Shown: positions 26,403 through 36,074 of the stretch, one piece after another
How positions within the stretch are numbered: the first letter of the stretch is position 1
How the letters are laid out: each line of letters opens with the position of its first letter
Notes under the pieces: generated by a model
Databases searched by the model: none
What the model was told of the DNA's origin: nothing
The model's input: the letters and a program-made list of their open reading frames with translations, nothing else
Source: Sodalis ligni
GTDB lineage: Bacteria; Pseudomonadota; Gammaproteobacteria; Enterobacterales; Enterobacteriaceae
Direction: 5' to 3'
Assembly (NCBI RefSeq): GCF_016865525.2
Contig: NZ_CP075169.1
Location: 1,302,337-1,366,336, forward strand
DNA: 64,000 bases
Position numbers and translations under genes: made by a program

Positions 26403-27868
26403 ATGAACAGCCCTTATCGGTTAACTAAAACACGGGCCATTATTTTATTCACCCTGATGCTGCTGGGCGCCTTTTGCTCATCAGTTGGAGCAGCTATGAG
26501 GTGGCGCGGCAGTCGCTGAACAACGAAATCGAAGAGAATACCCTGCCCCTGACCAGTGATAATGTCTATTCAGAGATTCAGCAAGACCTGTTGCGGCCCA
26601 TCTTTGTCTCATCGCTGATGGCTCATGACACCTTCGTTCGCGACTGGGTGCTGGATCATGAAAAGGATCCTAACGCCATGATCCGCTATCTCAGCGAGAT
26701 AGATCGCCGCTTCGATACCATCTTTTCATTTTTCGTTTCCGATAAAACCGATCGTTATTATGATCCTAAACGGGTGCTCGAAACGGTGTCTGAAAAGGCG
26801 CGCCGGGATCAATGGTATTTCCAGGCCAAAAGCCTGCCCGCCGATAAATCCTATTTTATCGATGTCCGCCTGGAACCGGAAGATCACGCCCGTTTGGATA
26901 TCTTCGTCAACTATAAGGTCCAGGATTACCAGGGAAACTTTATCGGCCTTACCGGTATCGGCATTTCGGTGGAAAAGATCAAGGTCTTGATTGAAAAATA
27001 TGAACAGCGCTATAACCGCGTCATTTATTTTGTGGATAAAAGCGGTCAAGTGGTCTTGCACGGACAGTCCTTTAACCGGGCGATGAATATCCGCCAACAG
27101 CCCGGAATAGGCCCGTTAACCACCTCGATTCTCACCGTGCCCGGCGGCAGTTACCAATACCGGGACCAGGGCCGGCAGGTGCTGCTCAATACCCGTTTAC
27201 TGCCGGAGTTCGATTGGTATTTAATGGTGGAACAACGGGATCATCCCTTGCAACGGGTGCTGTATATGACGTTGCTAAAGAATCTGGGCATCGGCGCAGC
27301 GGTGAGCGTGGTCTTTTTATTATTATTATGGCTGACCATCGGCGGCTACCAGCGCCGGCTGGAACACATGGCCACTACGGATAAACTCACCGGCGTCATG
27401 AACCGCCAGGCGTTTGAATTACGTTTTCTTCTTTTCCAGCGCAGGCGCGGGTCTTTACTGACCGGGACGCCGGTTGCGCTGGCAATCATCGATATTGATC
27501 ATTTTAAACCCATCAATGATTATCACGGCCATGGCATTGGCGACCGGGTCATTCAGCACATTGCCGGAATCATTCAAACTTCCTTGCGCCGCACCGATAG
27601 CCTGTGCCGCTGGGGCGGGGACGAATTTCTGGTATTGATGCCGGACTGCGACAGCGTCCAGGCCCTGGCGCGGATGACAACGCTGTCCGCGTTAATTGAA
27701 CAATCGCCGCTGATTTTCGATAACAAGACCATACCGGTCACCGTAAGCTGCGGCGTGGCGGAACACCAGGGTAAAGAGGGGGTGGACGCATTGATGAACC
27801 GCGCGGATATCGCGTTATATCAAGCCAAGCAGCGCGGACGTAATCGCGCCGAAAAGTGGGAGGATTAG
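26403..27868 (+). pseudogene. Diguanylate cyclase with dCache-like sensor, N-terminal frameshift
   Basis: The natural start is the ATG at 26403 (MNSPYRLTKTRAIILFTLML), which opens a membrane anchor but hits a stop after ~36 codons. Adding one T in the T-run 26472-26475 joins it to the long frame (LISWSSYEVARQS...) that runs to 27868. The rest is intact: a ~250-residue periplasmic sensor, a second membrane helix (LGIGAAVSVVFLLLLWLTI), and a GGDEF domain with a perfect GGDEF loop; LRRTD before it supplies an RxxD inhibitory site. Translation from an internal TTG would give a protein without its first anchor. It may be a true pseudogene or a sequencing error. Confidence 0.78.
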
Positions 27869-27887
27869 TTCTGTAAAGTTCCGTTAA

Positions 27888-28010
27888 TTGATTATAGAAG
27901 CACGTACTATTTATGATGAAGATGGCATGAAAATATCGGAATGGAGTACAAATCTAAAAAGCGTATTGGATTTTTATAATAGTCTCAAGACAGATTGCTT
28001 ATCTGAATAA
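27888..28010 (+). other. Short open frame, possible gene remnant
   Basis: A 40-codon frame from TTG 27888 to 28010 reads like coding sequence (EARTIYDEDGMKISEWST and onward), but no ribosome-binding site or family is evident. It is AT-rich and may be the relic of a transferred gene. Confidence 0.2.
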
Positions 28011-28124
28011 TGAACCAAAAATAATTGTATATTTTGTTACCAAGGATGATTGTCCGTGGTTTATTCCCGAAGGGGGGAGGGCGCCGGCGTACAAAGTATC
28101 TGCTTCAAGGGGCCCCCTCCCGAA

Positions 28125-29243
28125 TCAGTTATCGCCGAACAGCGCCGGGCGGGCTGCCTCTGAGGAGAACACACAGCCGACATCATGGGCGCAGTCCGGC
28201 ACCAGGGTGACGGTCCGTTTTTTATCGGGGGCCAGCAGGGCGCGATCGTAGGCGGCATAGGCCAGTCCACGTTGCATCCGGTAGGGACCTTGGGCGGCCG
28301 CGGCGCAGGACTTGTCCAGAATCGGATAAAAGGCGCCTTTGGCGGCGCTGCTGTCCAGAGCGCCTTCAAGATAATGTATGTCGGCTTTGGCATAGTGACG
28401 ACGCGCTCGGGGGGCGTTGCCGGCGAGATGTCCCGGCAGGTTTTCCATACCGTACTTCCATTGATTAACCGAAGGGCAATCCTTGGCCGGCGCCGTCATC
28501 CGAAAACGGCATGCGCCGCTATCGGCGGCGGTGCATAGGGACCAGTCCGCCGGCTGTCCGGAAGCGACGGGCTGCGGGCGCAGGGGATGAAAATAGAGCC
28601 AGGTGCCGGGGTCCGCCACCACGTAACGCATCGATACCCCGGCCGGATCGGCGGCAAAACCGATATAGTGCTGCACCATCTGTCCTCCGGCGGAAAATCC
28701 CGCTACCGTGATAGTCTTGAGGCTGGGCCATTGACGCTTTAGCGTCGCCGCCAGGGCGTCGAGGGCATCGAATGAGCCGATAGCGTCATTGGACGCCACG
28801 CCGCCGTCCAGCCAGCTTTCACAAGTCCAAAGCAAGTCGCCGGCGCGGGCGGCGGGTACCCCCGCCGTATGGCATTTCCCCGCGTCGGCATCGGCAACCT
28901 GGAATAGCGGCGCCACCACCAGGGTATCCTCCATCCGTCCGGCACGGCGGGTCGCCAGCAATGCGGCGTCGAAGGTTTTATCGGCATCGCGGGGATGGCC
29001 GTGTACGGCAATCAATGCTCGGGTGGGCGCCGCATCGGCCCTGCTATTACCCGCGGGCCGGGAGGCGTAGTAGTGCATGATCCCTTTGGCGCCGGCCGGT
29101 TTAAACTGAAGGTAGCAGGCCGGCGAGGCGGCCGCTGTGCAGGACGGCGCCGCAGCCGCGACCGGGACGGCACTGCACGCCAATATCGGCAAGGTAATCA
29201 TGCAACCCGCTATGGCGCGGCGAAAACGGGGAGTTGAAGGCAT
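28125..29243 (-). CDS. Secreted alpha/beta hydrolase
   Basis: A 372-residue exported protein. The signal peptide (about residues 1-32, ending PVAAAAP) follows an Arg-rich N-terminus. Residues ~80-95 contain HGHPRD, an oxyanion-type HG loop, and the nucleophile elbow GFSAGG lies near residue 185, as in PHB-depolymerase-like and esterase families. Cysteines are numerous (at least ten), suggesting disulfides in the periplasm or outside. The late DCAHDVG segment may carry the catalytic His. The ATG at 29243 is chosen because it places the signal peptide at the N-terminus. Substrate unknown. Confidence 0.78.
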   Translation of the reverse strand: MPSTPRFRRAIAGCMITLPILACSAVPVAAAAPSCTAAASPACYLQFKPAGAKGIMHYYASRPAGNSRADAAPTRALIAVHGHPRDADKTFDAALLATRRAGRMEDTLVVAPLFQVADADAGKCHTAGVPAARAGDLLWTCESWLDGGVASNDAIGSFDALDALAATLKRQWPSLKTITVAGFSAGGQMVQHYIGFAADPAGVSMRYVVADPGTWLYFHPLRPQPVASGQPADWSLCTAADSGACRFRMTAPAKDCPSVNQWKYGMENLPGHLAGNAPRARRHYAKADIHYLEGALDSSAAKGAFYPILDKSCAAAAQGPYRMQRGLAYAAYDRALLAPDKKRTVTLVPDCAHDVGCVFSSEAARPALFGDN

Positions 29244-29427
29244 CAGTTGCTCTCTTATTGCTGGATTAAAACGAATGGCCGGTACCCAAGCCGGTTTCAG
29301 CATAAAACACCCTTGGCACATTTTGAAATCAATATAAGAAGTTTACCTTTGTAGATTGCCTTGCTAACTGTTAACCTAATGCTTATTCCTTTACCGGAGA
29401 GGCAATACCATGGCATTAACCACTCTA

Positions 29428-30571
29428 AATAACTGCGCCTATTACCGCTCCACTTTTGTTAGTCCAGGTTTGTTGCCTGGGAAAGGTGATGCGGTTTTCA
29501 TAAATTGTCTGACATTTTTAGTAACTCCCACATTGTTTTACAGTGATGATTGCGGGTCACCGTTTCGTGTAATGCTAACCATAAGAGCTCTATTTTGTTC
29601 ACCCATGGCGAGTAAATCGGCTGATAAATAAGAATAAATTTTGGATTCTTCTTCAACCACTTCAATGTCTTTTACTTTTGTGAATGATGTAATTATCGAC
29701 AATAAGGGTGATCGTTTTGGCGCTGCGATACGTGCTTCTCAGCTGGCATAGCATATCGATGAACAAGCCTGAGTTTTACGTGTTCCACTCACGTAATCCA
29801 CTCTGCCCGTTCCAGCATGCAGCGCACCTGCAAGGTAATGTTTTCATTTTACCCGGCGTAGGGATGCGTTTCTGCTGACCTTTTTCTGCCAGTCCGCGCC
29901 GATTTTGGGTTGAGATCGATATCAACTTCATCCTCGTAAAACACGGGATGTTCAGCACTGTTCTTTGCCAATGCCTCATCAATTGCAGCCAGCTTTTCTT
30001 CCCTGTGAGGATCCCGAATATGCAAGGTCGGAGCCGCTCTGCGCCAGACAATGCCGGCTCCTGGCAACCAACGGCGAAGTGAGCCAGGATGCAACGTAGA
30101 GTTAAATAACTTATTAATTTCAATCGTTAACATCTCGGTACTCCAGCGTGAGCGCAGATAGCCAAAATCTTGCGGGGAGCGCTGAACAAGCAAATTGAGC
30201 ATTCGCAGCATGTCGTCGACAGGCCATTTTTTTTGACGGCCCGGTGGTAGACTTTTCAGGCCTTCAATACCAAATAACGTGAACCAATTAATCCAGCGTC
30301 CGACGGAAGAACGGGCGGCACATAGGGTTTTAGCAACGCAAGTCAGCGATTCACCCCGGTGCAACATCAACATGGCGATAAGGCGTCTGGCATGATTCTT
30401 ATCTGCCGTTTTCTGGACAATTTTTTGCATCTGGCGTCGTTCATTTCTGGGTATGGGTGCTATGATCGGCATAACTCAGTCCGGTTGGTGATTTGTGATG
30501 TTTGGCGATTGATCAGATCGCTCAAACCGGATTGAGTTCCCTTCGGTGATCTACTATTAGGCGCAGTTATT
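29428..30571 (-). mobile_element. IS630-family insertion sequence, 1144 bp
   Basis: Terminal inverted repeats begin AATAACTGCGCCTA on both sides, flanked by the TA dinucleotide duplication (29426-29427 and 30572-30573) typical of the IS630/Tc1 family. It carries one degraded transposase gene on the minus strand and splits an isochorismatase gene near its start. Confidence 0.93.
29442..30472 (-). pseudogene. IS630-family transposase, multiply disrupted
   Basis: The N-terminal helix-turn-helix half is open from the ATG at 30472 (MPIIAPIPRNERRQMQKIVQ) to past the first catalytic Asp (FYEDEVDIDLNP). Later parts are scattered over other frames: the second Asp in LIVDNY near 29690-29705 and the Glu in NKIELLW near 29590, ending in PFPGNKPGLTKVER at about 29442. 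At least three frameshifts and one nonsense codon are needed to explain this, so the element cannot move without help in trans. Confidence 0.85.
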
Positions 30572-31184
30572 TAGATCCCAACACCGCGCTCATTCTTATC
30601 GATTTGCAAAAGGGCATATTGTCCTACCCCACCGTACATCCGGTGGCGGACGTATTACGACATGCCCGGGAATTGGCTGACGCTTTTCGCCGGCACGGCT
30701 TGCCGGTAGTGCTGGTGAACGTGGACGCCGGCGCGCCGGGCCGGACGGAGCAGAGCCGTAACCGGTCATTTTCCGCTGATTGGGCCGAGCTGGCGACGGA
30801 GCTTAATGCGCAGCCTTCCGATCACCGGGTCACCAAGCGGACCTGGGGCGCCTTTAGCCATACCGATCTTAACGGCTATCTGCAACAGGCGGGCGTCACG
30901 CAGGTGGTGATTGCCGGCATCTCCACCAGCGCCGGCGTTGAATCCACCGCGCGCCATGCGCATGAAAACGGTTATAACGTTACCCTTGCCGTTGATGCCA
31001 TGACCGATACCAATGCCGATGCCCATATCAACAGCATCAGCCGGATTTTTCCGCGGCTGGGTGAAACCGGCGCCAGCGGGGAGATTATCTCGCTTCTTGA
31101 CGGCTCCCGCTCTTGAGCATTTTACAGGCGACGGCGGTGGCCCCCGTTTTGCACCCCACGACGCCGGCGCGCTGAGGAATAGCG

Positions 31185-32501
31185 ATGAATGGCATGTTCC
31201 GTTCCCTGGCGATTTATAATTACCGGCTGTGGGCCGGCGGTGCGATCGTCTCCAATATCGGTACCTGGATGCAGCGTACCGCCCAGGACTGGCTGGTGCT
31301 GACCCAGTTGACCCGCCATAACGCCACCGCTCTGGGGGTGGTGATCGCGCTGCAGTTCGCGCCCCAGATGCTCCTGCTGCCGTTAACCGGCTTTGCCGCC
31401 GATCACTTCGACCGGCGAAAACTGCTGATGGTGACGCAGGCGGCCTTGGGGATTCTGGCCTTGGGATTAGGCGTCCTTACCGTCACCGGCTGGGTACAGC
31501 TGTGGCACGTTTACGTTTTCGCCTTTTTGCTCGGCGCCGCCGCGGCGTTTGATACGCCCGCGCGCCAGACCTTTGTGTCGGATTTGGTGGGAGAGGCCGA
31601 TCTGTCCAATGCGGTGGCGCTTAATTCCACCTCTTTTAACGCCGCGCGCATGATAGGACCAGCGGTGGCCGGGGGATTGATTGCCATTATCGGCACCGGG
31701 TGGGTATTTCTGCTGAACGCGGCGTCGTTTATCGCCGTGCTCGGCGCGCTGCTGCTCTTGCGCACCGGCGAACTGCATGCAAGCCTGCGGGCTCCCCGCA
31801 GCCGCGGCGGCCTTGCCGAAGGGTTTCGTTATATCTGGCAGCGGCCGGATTTGCGCATGGGGATGCTGATGTTTTTTTTAATCGGCACCTTCGGCCTGAA
31901 TTTTCCGATCTTTATTTCCACCATGTCAGTAACCATTTTTCACGCCGGCGCCAATCAGTACGGATTCTTGACCTCCACCATGGCCATCGGCTCAATCGCC
32001 GGCGCACTGCTGGCGGCCCGACGGGAAAAACCCAATATCGCCTTGCTATGCGTGGGTGCCGCCATTTTCGGCAGCGGCCTGGCGTTGGCCGCCGTGATGC
32101 CCGATTACCTGCTGTTCAGCGTCATGCTGGTGATTATCGGCATGTCCGCCCAGACATTCACCACCACCGCCAGCAGCCTGGTGCAATTATCCACCGAGCC
32201 GGCCATGCGCGGTCGGGTAATGGCCATTCTGCTCGCCATCGCGCTGGGGGGCACTCCCATCGGTTCACCGGTGGTGGGGTGGGTGGCGGACAGGTTCGGA
32301 CCCCGTTGGGCCTTGGGCATCGGCGCCCTCGCGGGTGTGGGCGCGGCCATAATCGGCGTCTATTTTCTTGCCCGCTATCGTCATCTGCGGATAGGCAGAG
32401 TGGACGGGCGGATTCGCTGTAGCTTTGATGACAGTGAATTCACGGTGGTGCAGAGGGTACGCCCCAACCCCGATGCCGATTTGCCGTCCGGACGGGGTTA
32501 A
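31185..32501 (+). CDS. MFS transporter, EntS/MFS_3 type
   Basis: A 438-residue inner-membrane protein with about 12 helices, related to the MFS_3 group (enterobactin exporter EntS and macrolide efflux proteins). Motif A-like FAADHFDRRKLL lies after helix 2, and FDTPARQTFVSDLV, typical of this subgroup, near residue 122. A second GWVADRFGPRWAL occurs in the C-terminal half. The cargo is unknown. It lies 68 bases downstream of the split isochorismatase gene in the same direction, so they may have been co-expressed. Confidence 0.9.
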   Translation: MNGMFRSLAIYNYRLWAGGAIVSNIGTWMQRTAQDWLVLTQLTRHNATALGVVIALQFAPQMLLLPLTGFAADHFDRRKLLMVTQAALGILALGLGVLTVTGWVQLWHVYVFAFLLGAAAAFDTPARQTFVSDLVGEADLSNAVALNSTSFNAARMIGPAVAGGLIAIIGTGWVFLLNAASFIAVLGALLLLRTGELHASLRAPRSRGGLAEGFRYIWQRPDLRMGMLMFFLIGTFGLNFPIFISTMSVTIFHAGANQYGFLTSTMAIGSIAGALLAARREKPNIALLCVGAAIFGSGLALAAVMPDYLLFSVMLVIIGMSAQTFTTTASSLVQLSTEPAMRGRVMAILLAIALGGTPIGSPVVGWVADRFGPRWALGIGALAGVGAAIIGVYFLARYRHLRIGRVDGRIRCSFDDSEFTVVQRVRPNPDADLPSGRG

Positions 32502-32516
32502 AACCGGCAGACGAGG

Positions 32517-32723
32517 TTAGCGCGCGGCGTCCTGGGACTCGGCGCGGGCGGCGCGGTTCTGTTTTTCCGTGAGAGAAATGATATCCAGGGAGTTTTTTCG
32601 CAAAGACTCAAGATGATCCATCCCGCGGTCGATATGGATGGCGAGATTATGGAAATTAACGATAACCGCAATCCAGGCTGCAAATAACAAACCCAATAGA
32701 GTCACAAGGAAACGTCCAAGCAT
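32517..32723 (-). CDS. Small single-span membrane protein
   Basis: A 68-residue protein: one N-terminal membrane helix (LGRFLVTLLGLLFAAWIAVIV), then a polar helical tail with NSLDIISLTEKQN and an Ala/Arg-rich end. The ATG at 32723 (MLGRFLV) is chosen over 32738. No family recognised. It is convergent with the MFS gene, separated by 15 bases. Confidence 0.5.
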   Translation of the reverse strand: MLGRFLVTLLGLLFAAWIAVIVNFHNLAIHIDRGMDHLESLRKNSLDIISLTEKQNRAARAESQDAAR

Positions 32724-32951
32724 TTTCGCCTCAAACATCAGCCACTATTTCCACCAGAACCTCTTCGCCAGAAGTATGCTTTTTTCTTGGACTGCCTGAA
32801 ACCGGTTTTGGTTCCGCCTTAGATGGTTTTCAGCTATAGGAAATCAGGGGAGTCAGTCGCTCCTGTATGAAGGGTGTTCGATTTATAAGAGAAACAGCGC
32901 AGATAAAATCCGCTTCAGGCATTATCAGCCCAGGCGGCGGGCAGACTTCGG

Positions 32952-32996
32952 CCGGCGGATAGCCGGCGCAATCCACCCGCGCCGGCTATCCGCCGG
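32952..32996. other. Perfect 18-bp GC-rich inverted repeat
   Basis: Arms 32952-32969 and 32979-32996 pair perfectly over 18 bp around a 9-base loop. It lies just downstream of the small ORF at 33013-33096 (minus). There is no U-run on either side, so it is an RNA stem or protein-binding palindrome rather than a standard terminator. Confidence 0.75.
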
Positions 32997-33012
32997 AAAC
33001 CATGGCGGCCGG

Positions 33013-33096
33013 TCAGGATCCGAACGCCAGGGCAACCAATACCACTAATGAAAATACCCCGAGCAGGACCATATGAAGATCGACTTTTTGACGCAT
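33013..33096 (-). CDS. Very small membrane protein (27 aa)
   Basis: The ORF MRQKVDLHMVLLGVFSLVVL then VALAFGS is a basic N-terminus followed by a single hydrophobic helix, the usual form of small membrane proteins. A purine-rich GGGGGGTAAAG precedes the ATG. No homologue can be named from memory. Confidence 0.5.
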   Translation of the reverse strand: MRQKVDLHMVLLGVFSLVVLVALAFGS

Positions 33097-33259
33097 ATCT
33101 TTACCCCCCGGCTGGCTGAACTGAGGTAATTATGGCGTATTTTTGTACGGTCCGCTGTGACTGATTCGCCACTTTTGCCAAGGCATTAAAAATTCCGGAC
33201 AGGAGAGAAGGCGGGATGGTTTCAAGGCCGCCGCGCGTCAGGCGAACCCTGAACCGCCG

Positions 33260-33406
33260 TTATGGATTACATTGATTGGTAAAGGGATTATGTCCGTGCG
33301 GGCATACATCGGTATCCGTGGGGATAATTCTGAATAACGATCCCAAAGCGCTGCCGCAACCGGTTAATAACAGCAGGCTTAAGCAAAGAACCAGGCATTT
33401 CATCGC
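33260..33406 (-). CDS. Small putative lipoprotein
   Basis: A 48-residue protein: MAMKCLVLCLSLLLLTGCGS, a signal peptide with a clear lipobox (LTGC), then a short mature part ending DVCPHGHNPFTNQCNP with two further cysteines. Probably an outer-membrane or periplasmic lipoprotein of unknown role. A longer reading up to 33454 is possible but lacks a good start and would bury the signal peptide. Confidence 0.6.
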   Translation of the reverse strand, partial: AMKCLVLCLSLLLLTGCGSALGSLFRIIPTDTDVCPHGHNPFTNQCNP

Positions 33407-33691
33407 CATTGCCCGGTGTTTGTCGGTGGATTTTTCATTAGCCTTCCTAACCAATTTCTTAGCCTGTTTTGATCATAGCAGACCGCTCAGGCAACGGGGC
33501 CGATTTGGGTTGATTCTGTTAGCTAGTGCAAAAAAGCAGAGAGGACGAGGGGCATCCACCGCGTCGCCCAGACCGTGCGGGATAGTTAACAGCGGATTTA
33601 ACCGAAAGAGCACGGATGCGCAACGGGGGTATTCACCCCGTACGGCAGTGAAGTCAGGGGAAATTACAGGACCACTGTCGAAATTATGGCC

Positions 33692-33790
33692 TTATTGCCA
33701 TACATGAATCCAGCAGATAGCGCCGGCTAAAATCATAAAAGCGATAAAGCACAGGGAAGTCACCTGAGAATATGTTAATTCACATGTCAT
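33692..33790 (-). CDS. Very small membrane protein (32 aa)
   Basis: The ORF MTCELTYSQVTSLCFIAFMI then LAGAICWIHVWQ carries one hydrophobic helix. GAGAGGAC lies 5-12 bases before the ATG at 33790. It is the second sub-35-residue single-span ORF in this stretch. Function unknown. Confidence 0.5.
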   Translation of the reverse strand: MTCELTYSQVTSLCFIAFMILAGAICWIHVWQ

Positions 33791-33970
33791 ATGCCGTCCT
33801 CTCTGGTAAAAGTTGACTCTTCATTAACAGCGCCCGTTAACGCGGCGTCGGCGCGCAAGCAATACTGCAGAAACAATACCCGTAATCCATTGAAAAGGCA
33901 TTAACCCGCGGCGCAAAATCCGAAATATCCTAGAGTCGCCCGCTGATGTGTTTTCGCCTTGTTGCATGGC

Positions 33971-34650
33971 TCAAGGCTCCATAACTGCCTTGTGGGAGGG
34001 TTCCGTTGCCGGTTCCACGGTATAAACGGACAGCACAACGTGGGAAAACGCATTGAAAAATTGCTCCAGCCGCTCGAAGTTACCCGCGTCCTGGGCAAAA
34101 ACCGACGAACTGTCCACCAAATTAATGAGTAAAAACGCCAAGTCCTCCAAAGGGGTATCCGCTTTGAGCTGCCCATTATCCCGCGCCCTTTCCACCGCCA
34201 GGACAATGGCTTCAGTAATGGATTGGGTAAAAGATCTTAAAGAGGCGTTGGTTTCATCGCTCAGCACGTCGCTCTCCAACCGCATTCGTCCTATCAGGCT
34301 CCAGGGGTTTTTGGAATTTTTACCGCGATTGAATTTTTGTAGAGCTTATAGTTGTATTTCACCACATTCTGCACTTTTTCCGCCAGAGAGGTGGTTTCGT
34401 CCAGCCAGATGGCTTGGTGCTGCACAGAGGCATTGGCCACGTAATCCTTTACCACCTCTTCCACCAGCTTGCTTTTACTGCCGAAATGGTAATGAATATT
34501 AGTCGTGGTGATATCCAGGGATTCCGCGATGGCGCCGAATGTTGTTCCATGGTAGCCGTAAGCGATAAGTCGATTTTTGGCCACTTCCTTAATGTTGTCA
34601 TACATGGATGTTTTTTTGGCTACCGCGGTAACCTGTGCTTTTTTCGCCAT
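33971..34650 (-). pseudogene. TetR-family regulator, frameshifted
   Basis: The N-terminal 110 codons carry the TetR DNA-binding domain: NRLIAYGYHGTTFGAIAESL followed by DITTTNIHYHFGSKSKLV. The frame breaks at the T-run 34308-34312; one extra base restores KNPWSLIGRMRLESDV and the C-terminal ligand-binding half, which is open to 33971. The repaired length (~226 residues) is normal for the family. No neighbouring target gene is obvious. Confidence 0.85.
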
Positions 34651-34886
34651 AGTGTCCTCAAAACTGCGTTTTATTCATCTTCAATTCAACGTCGTTATAA
34701 GCTTTTTCCCTTCGGTGTGAAAGCCGGCATTGCCATGAAAAATCGCTTTGCTATTAACGAACCGCTCCGATCGCAGGGGGAAGAAAGTTCCTTGCCGATA
34801 AGTAAGTTTGTATGACAATCAATCTCATTGCAATGGAGTAATGCTATCAGCGGCCAATTGATGACGCAGGTCAAACAGCGGCGCAA

Positions 34887-36030
34887 AGGCATAAGCTAAG
34901 CAGGCCCGCTATCGCCGGGCGAGCAAAGATCGAGTAAAAGGGAGAGCGTGCTGATGGGGTCGACGTGGACGTGGTTTTACCGCCCGCCGAAGCGCTCCAC
35001 AGAGCGGTAAGCCCGCTATCACTGAACGTACAGCGAGCCTGTTAAAGGGAAACCGTGCTGATGGGGTCGAATCGGGCGTGGTTTTCCCGCCCGCCCGAGC
35101 GCCCCACAGCGCGGTAAGCCCGCTATCACTGAACGTGCAGCAAGCCTGTTAAAGGGAAACCGTGCTGATGGGGTCGACGCGGGCGTGGTTTTCCCGCCCG
35201 CCGAAGCGCCCCACAGCGCGGTAAGCCCGCTATCACTGAACGTGCAGCAAGCCTGTTAAAGGGAAACCGTGCTGATGGGGTCGACGCGGGCGTGGTTTTC
35301 CCGCCCGCCGAAGCGCCCCACAGCGCGGTAAGCCCGCTATCACTGAACGTGCAGCGAGCCTGTTAAAGGGAAACCGTGCTGATGGGGTCGACGCGGGCGT
35401 GGTTTTCCCGCCCGCCGAAGCGCCCCACAGCGCGGTAAGCCCGCTATCACTGAACATGCAGCGAGCCCGTTAAAGGGAAACCGTGCTGATGGGGTCGACG
35501 CGGGCGTGGTTTTACCGCCCGCCGAAGCGCTCCACAGAGCGGTAAGCCCGCTATCACTGAACGTGCAGCAAGCCTGTTAAAGGGAAACCGTGCTGATGGG
35601 GTCGACGCGGGCGTGGTTTTCCCGCCCGCCGAAGCGCCCCACAGCGCGGTAAGCCCGCTATCACTGAACATGCAGCGAGCCTGTTAAAGGGAGAGCGTGC
35701 TGATGGGGTCGACGCGGGCGTGGTTTTACCGCCCGCCGAAGCGCTCCACAGAGCGGTAAGCCCGCTATCACTGAACGTGCAGCGAGCCTGTTAAAGGGAA
35801 ACCGTGCTGATGGGGTCGACGCGGGCGTGGTTTTCCCGCCCGCCCGAGCGCCCCACAGCGCGGTAAGCCCGCTATCACTGAACGTGCAGCAAGCCTGTTA
35901 AAGGGAAACCGTGCTGATGGGGTCGACGCGGGCGTGGTTTTCCCGCCCGCCGAAGCGCCCCACAGCGCGGTAAGCCCGCTATCACTGAACATGCAGCGAG
36001 CCTGTTAAAGGGAAACCGTGCTGGTGGAGA
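34887..36030. repeat. Tandem array of ~107-bp GC-rich units, about ten copies
   Basis: Units start (GCGCYCCACAG) near 34992, 35099, 35206, 35313, 35420, 35527, 35634, 35741, 35848 and 35955, with a degenerate unit before and a partial one after. The period is exactly 107 bp. Copies differ at a few positions (GCGCCCC/GCGCTCC; AGCAAG/AGCGAG; GGGAAACC/GGGAGAGC), and the variants recur non-randomly along the array. Each unit contains GCGGGCG-N9-CGCCCGC, a 7-bp hairpin with loop TGGTTTTCC, and also a CACTGAACGTGCAGC block. It is intergenic between a broken TetR gene and a MaoC-like gene. Not coding and not CRISPR. Confidence 0.93.
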
Positions 36031-36074
36031 TGACGCTGCCATCCCTCAAGCGCCCATCCCTGGGCGCAACCCCG

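Larger units (their letters stand above)
29410..31116 (+). pseudogene. Isochorismatase-family hydrolase interrupted by IS630-family element
   Basis: The first five codons (MALTT) are at 29410-29427 after a GGAGAGG ribosome-binding site, and the rest is at 30572-31116. Removing the IS and one TA joins them as MALTTLDPNTALILIDLQKG, the typical cysteine-hydrolase opening with catalytic Asp in IDLQ. The Lys (in TKRTWGAF) and the cis-peptide/active-site segment GISTSAGVESTA follow, although Ser stands where the nucleophilic Cys is expected (GISTSxGV). The intact protein would be ~187 residues. An MFS exporter follows in the same direction. Confidence 0.88.

Noticed and set aside
35233..35992. Three nearly identical 74-codon ORFs (minus strand)
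   Set aside because: They are readings of the tandem repeat; the period is not a multiple of three and there is no ribosome-binding site.
34887..36030. CRISPR array
   Set aside because: Units are contiguous 107-bp tandem copies without unique spacers, and no cas genes are nearby.
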